A stretch of DNA of 56,482 nt from Ignavibacteria bacterium (lineage in GTDB: Bacteria > Bacteroidota > Ignavibacteria > Ignavibacteriales > Melioribacteraceae), in NCBI GenBank assembly GCA_016873835.1, contig VGVY01000006.1:1-56482 (forward strand). Reading direction: 5' to 3'. This document shows positions 36,977 through 47,210 of the stretch, in pieces (position 1 is the first letter of the stretch; each line of letters begins with the position of its first letter). Under the pieces are notes generated by a model. It saw only the letters and a program-made list of their open reading frames with translations. It made no database searches and was not told the origin of the DNA. The position numbers and the translations under genes are program-made.

Positions 36977-38881
36977 ATGAAAGAATTAAGACTTAGAATA
37001 ATATTGATTATTGGGGCTATTGCCCTTAGCTTGTATTTACTTTTCCCAACATATCAAGATTATCAAAACAATCAAGATGTTTCGAGTAAGCTTGGTATTT
37101 TAAGTGATAGTATTAAAAAAGTTAATTCAACTATTACAAATATTGAATTAAAAGAATTTATTCAAAACAAAAAAGATAGTATTCTTGCCAGCAATCCAGA
37201 ATACAGAACCGCTAGAGAAAAAAGAATAAAACTTGGTCTTGATTTGCAAGGCGGTATGTATTTAGTAATGGAAGTAAATACTGCTAAATTACTTGAACGT
37301 TTGGCCAAAGACACTGATGAACAGTTTAATCAATTGTTAAAATCTGCAGAGTCAGAATCCAAATTATCGGATGAAAATGTTGTTTCCATTCTTTCAAGAT
37401 TGATGAAAGAAAAAGAAATACGAATGAGTCGTTATTTTGGTTCGATTAGAGAAGATGATGCCGATATTGAAAGCAGATTACTTCAACAAGAAAGCGATGC
37501 AGTTTCGCGCGCTATTGAAGTTATTAATAACCGTGTTGATCAATATGGTGTTTCTGAACCTAGTATTCAAAAGCAAGGTTCAAGAAGAATAATTATTGAA
37601 TTACCCGGAATTGCAAGAGAAGAAGAAGCTAAAAGATTATTACAAGGAAGGGCTTTATTAGAGTTCAAGCTTGTTAAAGAATCTGACTTTGCGATTCCGA
37701 TTATGAATAGAGTTGATGAAATTCTTGCCGGAAATATCAACAAAGATTCTATAGCTGCTATCGATTCATCCTCTCAAACTTTAAGAGATACAACTAAAAA
37801 TATTTCTGAAGAACAGTTTGCAAAAGAGCATCCATTCTTTTCTATCGCAAGAATGATTGATCCTCAAGGTCGTATTCCTGATGCATTTGTAAAAGAATCT
37901 GATCGCGCTATGTTAAATGTTTATTTGAGCAGACCAGATGTCAAAAAAGTAATTCCTGATAATATTGAATTTGTTTACGATGCTAAGCCAGAAATTGATG
38001 AGAATGGAATTAAATATTTTCGATTATATATGGTATCAAAACAAGCTGAGCTAACTGGTGGTGTAATAACTGACGCATTAGCAAACATTGATCCATCAAC
38101 ATCTGCACCAATAGTTTCGATGCAAATGAATTCTGAAGGTGCTAGGGAATGGGCGCGAATAACCGGTGCTAACATTGGTAAAAGGTGTGCGATTGTTTTG
38201 GATGGTGTTATCTATTCAGCTCCAACAATTCAAAGTAAAATACCAACTGGCAGTTCACAAATAAGTGGAATACCAAATCTAGATGAAGCGAAATTATTAG
38301 AGATCGTTCTCAAAGCTGGTGCATTACCAGCACCGATAGATATCATCGAAGAGCGAACAGTTGGTCCATCTTTAGGGCAAGATTCTATTTCGCAAGGTTT
38401 TAATTCAGCATGGATCGGGTATCTATTTGTTGCGCTGTTTATGGCATTTTATTATCGCAAAGCTGGTACCGTTGCAGATCTGGGAATTATTACTACTGTG
38501 TTATTTATTATGGGCGTTTTAGCCGGGTTTCAAGCAACTCTAACGTTACCAGGTATTGCCGGTATTGTGTTAACCATTGGTATGGCTGTTGATGCAAATG
38601 TGCTTATATATGAACGTATTAGAGAAGAATTATCAACTGGAAAAACAGTGAAAGCTTCTGTGGAAAGCGGATATAGACATTCACTATCTGCCATAGTCGA
38701 TTCTAATATCACTACATTCTTCACTGGAATTATTCTATATCAATTTGGAAGCGGACCAGTTCAAGGTTTTGCATTAACACTTATGATTGGAATTGCTGCA
38801 AGTTTATTTAGTGCATTGGTAATTGTAAAAGTTATGTTTGAATTTATGGTAGCCAAAGGTTACAAAATTAATGTTGGTTAA
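36977..38881 (+). CDS. secD: protein translocase subunit SecD
   Basis: Inner-membrane RND-like subunit that uses the proton-motive force to pull exported proteins through SecYEG. The 634-residue protein has an N-terminal helix, the large periplasmic P1 region beginning at KLGLDLQGGMYLVMEVN-like IKLGLDLQGGMYLVMEV (about 84-100), the RVDQYGVSEPSIQKQGSRRI block, and five C-terminal helices (about 470-630) with GIVLTIGMAVDANVLIYERI, which contains the functionally important aspartate. secF follows 19 bp later as a separate protein. Confidence 0.95.
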   Translation: MKELRLRIILIIGAIALSLYLLFPTYQDYQNNQDVSSKLGILSDSIKKVNSTITNIELKEFIQNKKDSILASNPEYRTAREKRIKLGLDLQGGMYLVMEVNTAKLLERLAKDTDEQFNQLLKSAESESKLSDENVVSILSRLMKEKEIRMSRYFGSIREDDADIESRLLQQESDAVSRAIEVINNRVDQYGVSEPSIQKQGSRRIIIELPGIAREEEAKRLLQGRALLEFKLVKESDFAIPIMNRVDEILAGNINKDSIAAIDSSSQTLRDTTKNISEEQFAKEHPFFSIARMIDPQGRIPDAFVKESDRAMLNVYLSRPDVKKVIPDNIEFVYDAKPEIDENGIKYFRLYMVSKQAELTGGVITDALANIDPSTSAPIVSMQMNSEGAREWARITGANIGKRCAIVLDGVIYSAPTIQSKIPTGSSQISGIPNLDEAKLLEIVLKAGALPAPIDIIEERTVGPSLGQDSISQGFNSAWIGYLFVALFMAFYYRKAGTVADLGIITTVLFIMGVLAGFQATLTLPGIAGIVLTIGMAVDANVLIYERIREELSTGKTVKASVESGYRHSLSAIVDSNITTFFTGIILYQFGSGPVQGFALTLMIGIAASLFSALVIVKVMFEFMVAKGYKINVG

Positions 38882-38900
38882 TTAAGGAGATAAAGTCATA

Positions 38901-40040
38901 ATGCGAGTTTTTGAAAACTTAAATATTGATTTCTTGGGAAAGCGGAATATTTTTTATTTGATTTCTTCTATAATAATTTTGCTTGGAGTTTTAAGTATTG
39001 TTTTCCGAGGATTAGAATATGGAATAGATTTTAAGGGTGGCAGTGAAATAGCAATTCAATTTGAAGACCCAATTGATATTGCAAATGTTAGAACGCAAGT
39101 TGATAAAATTGGTTTAGGGAATGTAGAAGTAAAAACTTTTGGCGGTTCAACCGGAATACTTTTAAGAACTGAATTGCAAGAAATTCCAAAATCAGTTTTA
39201 CCAGTTGTGCGGACAAAAATAGAAACAATTATCGGCAATATTTATCCTGGAATTCAAAAGCAGATTATCGATACAGCGGCTACATCTATTACATATTTTT
39301 TCCCTGATCCTCAAACAGCAGAAGCTATAAGTAATAAATTATATGAAGTTGGTTTTCAAACTGCAAAAGTTTCGGAAGAACCTACAAATACTGGTATTGT
39401 AATTCGTCTTGGAATAGCTGATTGGATTAAAGAGAATCTGACGGAAAAGTTTGCCGGCAACCCTTTTACAGTTTTGAAAGAAGAAAAAGTTGGTCCTAAA
39501 ATTGGTCAAGAACTTAAAACAGATGCTGTTGTAGCTATTATTCTTTCATTGATTGTAATACTAATATATCTTGGATTTAGATTTAAGTTCACATTTGCAG
39601 TTGGTGCTGTTGCTGCATTATTCCACGACGTTTTAATTACACTAGGAGTTTTTTCTGTTTTATATGGAGTGATTCCAGGATTAAATTTAGAAATCACCGT
39701 GAGCATTGTAGCAGCATTTCTTACATTAGTTGGTTATTCCATTAACGATACAGTAGTTGTATTTGATAGAGTAAGAGAAGATTTGAAAATTCATAAAACC
39801 CTTGAGCTTGAACAAAACATGAACAATGCAATTAATAAAACTATGAGCAGAACCATAATTACCGGAGTAACTACTTTAATTACAGTACTTGTAATTATGT
39901 TAGTTGGCGGTGAAGTTCTTAAAGGATTTGCATTTGCACTGTTCCTTGGAATACTAACCGGTACCTATTCTTCTATTTTCGTAGCAAGCGCTTTTGTTCT
40001 TGAGGTTGCAAAAAGAACAAAACAAAAAGTACAGTTTTAA
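38901..40040 (+). CDS. secF: protein translocase subunit SecF
   Basis: Partner of SecD. The 379-residue protein has six helices, the periplasmic GLEYGIDFKGGSEIAIQFE motif, and the conserved VGYSINDTVVVFDRVREDL (about 277-295) with its aspartate, followed by NKTMSRTIITGVTTLITVL. GGAGA precedes the ATG. A strong terminator follows. Confidence 0.96.
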   Translation: MRVFENLNIDFLGKRNIFYLISSIIILLGVLSIVFRGLEYGIDFKGGSEIAIQFEDPIDIANVRTQVDKIGLGNVEVKTFGGSTGILLRTELQEIPKSVLPVVRTKIETIIGNIYPGIQKQIIDTAATSITYFFPDPQTAEAISNKLYEVGFQTAKVSEEPTNTGIVIRLGIADWIKENLTEKFAGNPFTVLKEEKVGPKIGQELKTDAVVAIILSLIVILIYLGFRFKFTFAVGAVAALFHDVLITLGVFSVLYGVIPGLNLEITVSIVAAFLTLVGYSINDTVVVFDRVREDLKIHKTLELEQNMNNAINKTMSRTIITGVTTLITVLVIMLVGGEVLKGFAFALFLGILTGTYSSIFVASAFVLEVAKRTKQKVQF

Positions 40041-40046
40041 TCTCAT

Positions 40047-40074
40047 AAAAAAACCGGCTCAAGCCGGTTTTTTT
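40047..40074. terminator. bidirectional rho-independent terminator between secF and the PP2C operon
   Basis: A7-CCGGC-TCAA-GCCGG-T7: a GC stem with A-run and T-run on opposite sides, able to terminate on both strands. It separates the convergent secDF and signalling operons. Confidence 0.93.
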
Positions 40075-40084
40075 ATTATACACA

Positions 40085-42652
40085 TTATAATATTTTTAGC
40101 AAGACAAAAGTAATATCATCATACTGATCGATTTCACCTCTAAAAGAGTTTAAGCTGCTCATCATTTGATTTCCTATCAATTGAGTTTTCTCAATTTGAT
40201 GTTCGGACAAAAACAATTTTAGTTTTCCAATTCCAAATAACTCTTCTTGCTCATTCATTAATTCTGTTACACCATCTGAAAAAAAGAAATAAAGGTCGCC
40301 CTTTTTAATTTTAATTATAATTTCTTCAAGGGACGATTCAAATATGTCACCTTTATCGAGTCCAATTCCTACTCCTGAAGGCTGATAAAGTTCATAAAGG
40401 CTATTATTGAATTTCAATAATGGTGTATGACCGGCTCTGCAATAAATTAATTCCCTTTTTTCTAAATCTATTAATGCTAATGAAATTGTAATAAACCAAT
40501 TTTTTTCTATTTCATCATACATTTTTGCATTTATTTCACTTAATATTTCTTTCGGAGAGACACGGTCTCTACAGTACAATTTCATCATTGTTTGAAGTTT
40601 GGACATATATAGCGAAGCACTCAAACCTTTTCCGGAAACATCTCCAATTACAATAAACAATTTTTTTTCAGATAATTTAATCAAATCAAAATAGTCGCCA
40701 CCAACTTGCATAGCTGGAATCATTTGACCGAATAGCTCAATTCCATTTAATTGTGGAAATTTTTTTGGAATTAAACCTTCTTGGATAATCCTTGCATTTT
40801 CCAAATCACGTTCAATTTTCTGCTTATCAGCTTCGCTTTCATAAAGTCTTGCATTTTCTAATGATAATGCTGTTTGACTTGCAGCTGAAATTAATAAATC
40901 AAGATCTTTTCCAGAAAATTGTGATCCAGAAAATTTTAAACCAAATAATAACAAACCAATTACTTTTGATTTTATAATCATTGGAACAACGGTATATATT
41001 TCTTCCTCCAATAGTACTGCAAATTTGCTTTCAACATTACTCTTAAAATCTTGTTGTTCTAATAATGGTCTTTTACCAAGCATTATCTGGTTTCGGAAAT
41101 AATTTTGGATTTCACCAGATTCATCAAAGATTTTTAAATTTGTGTTATAAAAACCTTCTTGCCTAACAATACGAAAATGATTTCCATGATGATTATGAAA
41201 TAACATTAAACCAAATTTTTTCAATTTTAGAGACTTTATATACAATTGCTGAGTTGAATCCATAATGTTTTCAATCCCAACAATACTAGCCACTTCATTA
41301 CTAAACTTCAATAGACTTTTTTGAAGTAAAAATTGCTCGGGGTAAAATTTTTGTGTTAAAAGATCTTGGAATTTGTCTTTAGTAGACTGGAAAACAACTG
41401 CAAAAACAACAAAAATTAATCCAGCAATTATACCTTGATATTCATCACTCAAAACTGAACCAATACTTTGACCAATTACATAGATTAATAAAAAATATAA
41501 ACCGGCTAATGTTGCTGTAGCTGTTCCGTATACTATTGCATTTTTTATGACAATACTAACATCCATTAAGGAATATCTAAAAATTGAATATCCAAACGCG
41601 ATAGGTAAAAGTGCTATAAGAATAATTGGAGTGAAGAAAGTTGGATTGTTAAATATTAATCCAACAACAGCACTTGCAATAAAATTAGTATATATAATAG
41701 CAGCTATTCCAATAAAATAAGCAATAAGTATTATAAAAATTGGTAACCGTTCTTTTTTAGATTTTAATCGTGTATAGTTAATCCATAATAAAACAAATCC
41801 GAAAATAAAGGCAGCCAAAATCATAATGCCACCAATCTGGTTCAGAAGAATATATACACTCAAGTTTCCATTTATATACCAAAAAATTATTTTTATTATT
41901 AAACCAAGTGTAAATATTAATGCAGCAATAATATATAAAGTCTTAGGGAACCATTTCTTTGATACGTAAATGAATTCTTTTGGAAAAATCGAAAAAAAAT
42001 GGATAAGCATAAAAGTTATTAAAGTAAATCCAAGAACTGCAATATTATCAACCAACAAATAGAGGAAAGGAATTTTAAATATCGGACTATCAACAACATT
42101 ACCCCGATAAAGCATGCTAGTTGAACTTAATAAAACGAACATCAAACCAATTTTAAAAAATAATCTTTGAATTCTTCCTTCAGGCTTTGCCATAAATACA
42201 ATAAATCCAACAACAAGCCAAAAAGTTGCTAATAGATTTATTGCGAGTCCGCTAAAATTAATCAGCTTTTTAACTAATACGGGGGCTTCAAATATTACTT
42301 CACCTCTGCGAACAGTATAAGTTGCATAATCTCCTTTTTGAACTTTATCCAATATTTGAGTTGCAATGAAAGTGTTTCTCGTTCTTCTTCCATCAATAGC
42401 AATTAATTCATCTCCATCTCTAATACCGGCATTCCAAGTTACACCTTCAACTTTTACTTGTTCTATTAAAATAAAAGTGCTGTCTTTTGTTAAATATTTT
42501 TTCTGTGTCCACAAACATTCATCATTTGATTGGGCAGTTATATTAAATATAAAAACATAATTTATTGCACTTATAAATAAAAAGAGTGCAGTTATTGCTA
42601 CAGCTACTTTCATTTTGTTTTTAGTAAGAAATATTTTTAAACCATTAAACAT
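40085..42652 (-). CDS. PDZ / polytopic membrane / GAF-like / PP2C (SpoIIE-RsbU) phosphatase
   Basis: An 855-residue membrane-bound serine phosphatase expected to dephosphorylate a STAS anti-anti-sigma protein. Order: transmembrane helix (about 15-36), PDZ-like extracytoplasmic domain (about 45-130, GIRDGDELIAIDG), about eight helices (135-420) including FGYSIFRYSLMDVSIVIKNA, a GAF-like region (about 440-600), a signalling coil, and the PP2C/SpoIIE domain (about 620-855) with metal aspartates in GGDYFDLIKL, IGDVSGKGLSAS, FFFSDGVTELMN and DDITFVLL. The PDZ-plus-helices front end resembles the B. subtilis ComP sensor. Start overlaps the previous gene's stop (TAATG). Last gene of the operon. Confidence 0.88.
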   Translation of the reverse strand: MFNGLKIFLTKNKMKVAVAITALFLFISAINYVFIFNITAQSNDECLWTQKKYLTKDSTFILIEQVKVEGVTWNAGIRDGDELIAIDGRRTRNTFIATQILDKVQKGDYATYTVRRGEVIFEAPVLVKKLINFSGLAINLLATFWLVVGFIVFMAKPEGRIQRLFFKIGLMFVLLSSTSMLYRGNVVDSPIFKIPFLYLLVDNIAVLGFTLITFMLIHFFSIFPKEFIYVSKKWFPKTLYIIAALIFTLGLIIKIIFWYINGNLSVYILLNQIGGIMILAAFIFGFVLLWINYTRLKSKKERLPIFIILIAYFIGIAAIIYTNFIASAVVGLIFNNPTFFTPIILIALLPIAFGYSIFRYSLMDVSIVIKNAIVYGTATATLAGLYFLLIYVIGQSIGSVLSDEYQGIIAGLIFVVFAVVFQSTKDKFQDLLTQKFYPEQFLLQKSLLKFSNEVASIVGIENIMDSTQQLYIKSLKLKKFGLMLFHNHHGNHFRIVRQEGFYNTNLKIFDESGEIQNYFRNQIMLGKRPLLEQQDFKSNVESKFAVLLEEEIYTVVPMIIKSKVIGLLLFGLKFSGSQFSGKDLDLLISAASQTALSLENARLYESEADKQKIERDLENARIIQEGLIPKKFPQLNGIELFGQMIPAMQVGGDYFDLIKLSEKKLFIVIGDVSGKGLSASLYMSKLQTMMKLYCRDRVSPKEILSEINAKMYDEIEKNWFITISLALIDLEKRELIYCRAGHTPLLKFNNSLYELYQPSGVGIGLDKGDIFESSLEEIIIKIKKGDLYFFFSDGVTELMNEQEELFGIGKLKLFLSEHQIEKTQLIGNQMMSSLNSFRGEIDQYDDITFVLLKIL

Positions 42653-44331
42653 TATTTAACCTTTAATACAAGACAAGTTATATCATCACTTTGTTCAGTA
42701 CCCGATGCAAATTTTTCTACACTTTTTTTAATTTCATCAAGTATTTTGCTAGAAGCTTCATTACATAAATTTTGAGATAATTTTTCTAACCTTTCATCGG
42801 TAAATTCTTCACCTTTATCATTCATAGCCTCGGTAATTCCATCAGTAAAAAGCACAATTACATCACCTTTTTCCATTACTATTGTATCAGACGCATAAGG
42901 TATAGTTGTAGGTAATACTCCTAAGATTATTCCTCCCTTTTTCAATTTATTTAATTTGCACTTTTTAAAAAACAGTGGCGGATTATGTCCGGCATTTACA
43001 TATGTGAATTCACAAGTTACCCTATTAAAAATTCCCCAAAAAAAGGTAATAAAACTGCCCATACTTGTATTTTCCGAAACTAAATCATTTATCAAATTTG
43101 TAGCATCACTTAAAGGAAGATTTTGTTTTATTATTGATTTTAAAAATGCTTGAAGATTTGCCATTAATAATGCTGCTGGTACACCTTTTCCCGAAACGTC
43201 AGCAACCGCAACTAAAATTTCATTATCGTTAACTTTTACAATATCGTAATAATCACCGCCAACCATTTTAGCTGAAGAATTATATGCTGAAATCTCTAGA
43301 TTTGTAAAACTTGGAATCACTTTAGGAAGTAAATTATTTTGAATGTTGCGAGCAGTTTCAAGATCTTTCTCAAGTCGTTGTTTGATTAATGTCTCTTTGA
43401 AAAGTCGTGAATTCTCAATCGAAATTATCGCAAGACTACCCACCGAAGAAACAAATTCTATGTCGGATTTGGAATAAGGCAGTTCATTTTTCCTTTTACC
43501 AAGAATAATTAAACCTCTTGTATTTCCTTTTACTTGCATCGGAACAATTAAATCTACCCCCAGATCAGCAAATGGTTTTAACTCTCCTTTCAATTCGTTT
43601 CTACCAATAGGTGTATAAAAAGAACTCGCATTACATTCCTTCAAACTATTTTTTAAGAATGTTTCATCAAAACGATTTTCTAACAATGAAAAACTATTAT
43701 CATTACAAATCACAATTGCATATCTTGAAACGAGCATCTGGCCAATCAGAGAGTATACAAGTAGCTTACTAATAGATTCTTCTTGTAATACACCACTAAA
43801 TTCTTTACTTAAATCGAACAATGAACTAAGCTGGCTGACTTTTGCATCCAGATTTCGATTAACAGTTTTCAGCTTATCAACGATTTGTGAATTTTCTATT
43901 GCAGTTGCACCAACATTTAAAATTGTTTTTAAAAACTCTAAATCCTCAGTTTCATATGGTTTCTTTGTAAGCCTTTGCCCAAGAATTAATATACCTTTTA
44001 AGCCGTCTGACGAGATAATTTCTTGGCAAATTGGGAAATCATTCTCTACTAAAAAATTTGATAAATGATTATTACCAATAAATTCAGAGCGGAATATAAG
44101 CGGAAATTTTTCAAGCGTATTTTTTGAAATCCCTTTTGAAGATGATACTTCTAAAATATTATCTTCATTAAATAACGAAATGATGCCTTTAGATGAATGA
44201 AACTTACCAAAGCAAGTAAGCAAAATATTACTTAAAGCAAAATTCAGATCAAGACTAGAGTTAACCAGATTGCTGAAATCAACAAGTGCGGCAAAATTTC
44301 TTAATGTTGAATTGTGATCTTGTGTTTGCAT
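42652..44331 (-). CDS. GAF-GAF-PP2C (RsbU-type) serine phosphatase, cytoplasmic
   Basis: A 559-residue soluble protein. Two GAF-like sensor domains (about residues 10-150 and 170-315) are joined by a coil (KLKTVNRNLDAKVSQLSSL), then a linker ending KQRLEKDLETARNIQNNLLP leads into a SpoIIE/PP2C domain (about 340-559). Catalytic metal ligands are visible in GGDYYDIVKV, VADVSGKGVPAALLM, VLFTDGITEAMN and DDITCLVLK. No membrane helix, so the ligand is likely intracellular. It begins 2 bp after the RsbW-like gene and overlaps the next gene. Probable target: the STAS protein at 44768-45127. Confidence 0.9.
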   Translation of the reverse strand: MQTQDHNSTLRNFAALVDFSNLVNSSLDLNFALSNILLTCFGKFHSSKGIISLFNEDNILEVSSSKGISKNTLEKFPLIFRSEFIGNNHLSNFLVENDFPICQEIISSDGLKGILILGQRLTKKPYETEDLEFLKTILNVGATAIENSQIVDKLKTVNRNLDAKVSQLSSLFDLSKEFSGVLQEESISKLLVYSLIGQMLVSRYAIVICNDNSFSLLENRFDETFLKNSLKECNASSFYTPIGRNELKGELKPFADLGVDLIVPMQVKGNTRGLIILGKRKNELPYSKSDIEFVSSVGSLAIISIENSRLFKETLIKQRLEKDLETARNIQNNLLPKVIPSFTNLEISAYNSSAKMVGGDYYDIVKVNDNEILVAVADVSGKGVPAALLMANLQAFLKSIIKQNLPLSDATNLINDLVSENTSMGSFITFFWGIFNRVTCEFTYVNAGHNPPLFFKKCKLNKLKKGGIILGVLPTTIPYASDTIVMEKGDVIVLFTDGITEAMNDKGEEFTDERLEKLSQNLCNEASSKILDEIKKSVEKFASGTEQSDDITCLVLKVK

Positions 44332-44333
44332 CC

Positions 44334-44771
44334 CTACCGGGTTAAATATTTAACTAGTACGACCTCGTTTTTATTGCCGGATTTAGTAGAGTACTCTACC
44401 TCATCCATCAATTTTTTTATCAAATAAATTCCCAAACCACCAACTTTCTTTTGTTTATAATATTCAACAATATCTGGCTCAGGAACATTATTGGGATCGA
44501 AGTGAAGACCATCGTCAGTAATTGAGACTAAAAATTTTGTATTATCGAATTTAATATTACAACAGATTTTTCCTTCTGGAGAAAATTTATAGGCGTGTTT
44601 AATAATATTTGTACAAGCTTCGTCAACAGCGAGAACTATCTTGCCGGCAGTTTCTTCAGAACAACCGCAGTCATCCGCAGCTTGCTTTATGAAGTCCCTA
44701 ATCTGAGCTAGATTGTCCGTACTGCTTTTAACAATTAGCTCTTTTTCAAATTTTCGATTTGGATAATTCAA
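44334..44771 (-). CDS. RsbW/SpoIIAB-like serine kinase (HATPase fold), anti-sigma-type regulator
   Basis: A 145-residue GHKL ATPase of the RsbW family, which phosphorylates STAS partners and can sequester sigma or other targets. N box IVLAVDEACTNIIKHAYKF (about 46-64), G1 box SITDDGLHFDP and G2 region KVGGLGIYLIKKLMDEVEY are present, so ATP binding should be intact. The start overlaps the STAS gene by ATGA, ensuring equal synthesis of the two partners. Which effector it controls is not evident; the usual sigma-B-type partner is absent from the window. Confidence 0.92.
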   Translation of the reverse strand: MNYPNRKFEKELIVKSSTDNLAQIRDFIKQAADDCGCSEETAGKIVLAVDEACTNIIKHAYKFSPEGKICCNIKFDNTKFLVSITDDGLHFDPNNVPEPDIVEYYKQKKVGGLGIYLIKKLMDEVEYSTKSGNKNEVVLVKYLTR

Positions 44772-45127
44772 GGTTTACCTTGCTCATTAAACTTGGTTAT
44801 GGCATCATTTTCTTCTTTGTAAAATTCATAGAGTATAGGGAAACCAAGCAGATCGAAAATGTTATAGACACTCTCTTTCATATTCGAGAATTTAATATCG
44901 CCCTGATTTTCCCTCATCGTTTCAACATATGCCATAAACACACCTAAACCAGCGCTGCTGATATACTTTAAATTGTCAAAGTTAACAACTACTTTGAAAT
45001 TTTTTTCATCAATCAGTTTATTGAAAACACTTTCGAGTTCAGGTGCGGTGTGGGCATCGAGATACCCTTTAACATCAATTACACTTACAGAGCCAATTCC
45101 CCGCAAGTTGACATTGAAATCCGCCAT
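44768..45127 (-). CDS. STAS-domain anti-anti-sigma factor, operon copy
   Basis: A 119-residue single STAS domain (SpoIIAA/RsbV family). The phosphorylation loop reads DNLKYISSAGLGVFM, with the candidate serine S58 (S57 adjacent) matching the SpoIIAA site. The central strand SVSVIDVKGYLDAHTAPELE is typical. The unphosphorylated form would bind the neighbouring RsbW-like kinase. Encoded between a phosphatase and the kinase, with ATGA overlap with the kinase. Confidence 0.92.
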   Translation of the reverse strand: MADFNVNLRGIGSVSVIDVKGYLDAHTAPELESVFNKLIDEKNFKVVVNFDNLKYISSAGLGVFMAYVETMRENQGDIKFSNMKESVYNIFDLLGFPILYEFYKEENDAITKFNEQGKP

Positions 45128-45147
45128 TAAATATCTCCATTTATTAT

Positions 45148-47199
45148 TTAATTATTTTTATTCCATTTTAGTAAAACTAATGTTATATCATCATGTTGAG
45201 AATGATCTTTAGAAAATAAACTTAATTCTTTCATCAATTCATTTGAAATATGATTTAGACTTTCTTCACCATTTTTCAGAATAATTTTTTCGAACCTATC
45301 GTAACCAAAATCTTCATCGGATGAATTTTTTGCTTCGGGAATTCCATCTGAGTAGATCGCAATAATGTCATTATTTTTCAATTCAATTTGCATTTCTTTT
45401 AATGTATTTGCAAATCCTTGTGAATAATCCAATCCAACTCCTATTCCAGAGGGCTGTAACCGAGAAACATTTCCTTTAGAAACGTGAAGAAGAGGTGTGT
45501 GCCCAGCTCTTGCAAAATTAAAATAACCATTTGAACAATCTATTACACCATATACTATTGTGACGAAACTTTTTTTATCTAAACTTTCTTTTAATATATC
45601 ATTTACCTTAATCAATAAGTCTCGAGGATTAATTATTATCCGAGAAAGTGATTCGAAAATTCCCTTGACTTCTGCCATAATAAAAGAAGCAGAAATGCCC
45701 TTGCCAGATACATCTGCAACAACAAAACCAAGTTTATTATTTTCCAATCTGAAAAAGTCGTAGTAATCACCGCCAACTTCAAATGCTGGTACAAACAATG
45801 CAGATATTTGAATAGTATCAAATTCCGGTAACTTACTCGGTAAAATTTTTCGCTGAATATCTCTCGCAACATCCAGCTCTTTTTCTAGCCTTTCTTTTTC
45901 GATTGATTCTGCAATTAATTTTGCATTCTCCAAAGCAACAGCCGCATAGTCTGCAAAAGCTTGAAGTGATTTTTTATCATCTTCATCAAAATAAATATCA
46001 TGTTGCCTCGCAGTAAATAAATACCCATTAATAAGTCCATGCACTTTAAGTGGAGCTATTGCAACTGAGCGGAAATTATTCATCTCCTTCTTTATTACTA
46101 AACTCACTGAATCATAATAAATTGTCTGGACTTTTTCATTTTCTCTATATTCATTAGAAAGGATTATTTTAGACAGCTTTTCAGCGGCAACGTATCCAAT
46201 GTTATTAACTGAATTTAATTCATACTGGTTCTCTTTAAGTGTTACAAGCCAAGCTGAATTCGAATTACAAACTTTTGTAGTAATAGAAGTAATACTGTCG
46301 GCTAATTCTTTAAAATCAAAAACTTGCGTTATAAGTTTAGTTATATCCATCAATGATGTTACTTCTTCGGCTTTTCTATCAAAAGCTTCTGCTGTTGGAA
46401 GATGAAAAAGTGTTGTAAAGAAAACCACTGCAAAATAAATTGTTCCGTAAATCATAATTAACTTAAACAATACATCCAATCCCGGAGAAAATGACAAAAT
46501 AATTTGATGAATAATGTTTGTTTCGCCATAAAGACCAACGTTGAAACCAAACAAAATTGAAAGAATAACGGAAATTAATAATAAGTATACTTTTTGACGT
46601 TTTATCAGAAAAGCAATCCATGCAACTCGTATAGAATTGAAGCAGATTAAAATTATACTAACAACAAAAAAAGCATCTCTAGGGTAATCATAATTTGCAT
46701 CTATTTTTAACAAAAGATTTGAAAAAAATGTTAGTGAAATAAATATGAGCATTGTATTAAAATAAGTAGATGGATTTTTTTTCTGGCGCAGAAAAAATAA
46801 TTCTCGAAAAACTGATATGACATAAACTAATGTTGCAACAAAAACAAATACAACTAATAAAGTAATAAGAGAATTAAAAAGATTAGAACTTTCGGTAGAT
46901 GAATTTACTTCTCCAAAAATAGAATCAGATACAGCTATTATAAAAAATATTAATGCCCCAAGGATTCCGGAATTCAAAATCATGGAAAGCGGAGAATCAG
47001 ATTTGGTACTAAGAAATGGATGCATATAGTAATAAGCAAAAAGAATAGATAGGAACAAAAGAATTTCATTCATGAATGAAAGTATAAAAGTATCATGATC
47101 AGGAAATATAATGTTAAATAGAAAAAGCACAATTAAGGCTAGAATGGAGTTCTCTAATCTACGTGCACGAGTTATTTGAATAGTACTATTTAATTCCAT
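45148..47199 (-). CDS. polytopic membrane, GAF and PP2C (RsbU-type) serine phosphatase
   Basis: A 683-residue membrane phosphatase. Residues about 15-275 form eight or so hydrophobic helices with short loops and no PDZ domain, followed by a GAF-like domain (about 280-435), a coil RLEKELDVARDIQRKILPSK, and the SpoIIE/PP2C domain (about 465-683) with GGDYYDFFRL, VADVSGKGISASFIM, IAIYSDGIPEAKN and DDITLVLLKWN. The metal-binding aspartates are intact. It follows the unknown membrane protein by 11 bp and precedes the STAS gene by 20 bp. The membrane part probably senses an envelope or lipid signal. Confidence 0.88.
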   Translation of the reverse strand: MELNSTIQITRARRLENSILALIVLFLFNIIFPDHDTFILSFMNEILLFLSILFAYYYMHPFLSTKSDSPLSMILNSGILGALIFFIIAVSDSIFGEVNSSTESSNLFNSLITLLVVFVFVATLVYVISVFRELFFLRQKKNPSTYFNTMLIFISLTFFSNLLLKIDANYDYPRDAFFVVSIILICFNSIRVAWIAFLIKRQKVYLLLISVILSILFGFNVGLYGETNIIHQIILSFSPGLDVLFKLIMIYGTIYFAVVFFTTLFHLPTAEAFDRKAEEVTSLMDITKLITQVFDFKELADSITSITTKVCNSNSAWLVTLKENQYELNSVNNIGYVAAEKLSKIILSNEYRENEKVQTIYYDSVSLVIKKEMNNFRSVAIAPLKVHGLINGYLFTARQHDIYFDEDDKKSLQAFADYAAVALENAKLIAESIEKERLEKELDVARDIQRKILPSKLPEFDTIQISALFVPAFEVGGDYYDFFRLENNKLGFVVADVSGKGISASFIMAEVKGIFESLSRIIINPRDLLIKVNDILKESLDKKSFVTIVYGVIDCSNGYFNFARAGHTPLLHVSKGNVSRLQPSGIGVGLDYSQGFANTLKEMQIELKNNDIIAIYSDGIPEAKNSSDEDFGYDRFEKIILKNGEESLNHISNELMKELSLFSKDHSQHDDITLVLLKWNKNN

Positions 47200-47210
47200 T
47201 GTGCTTAGAA

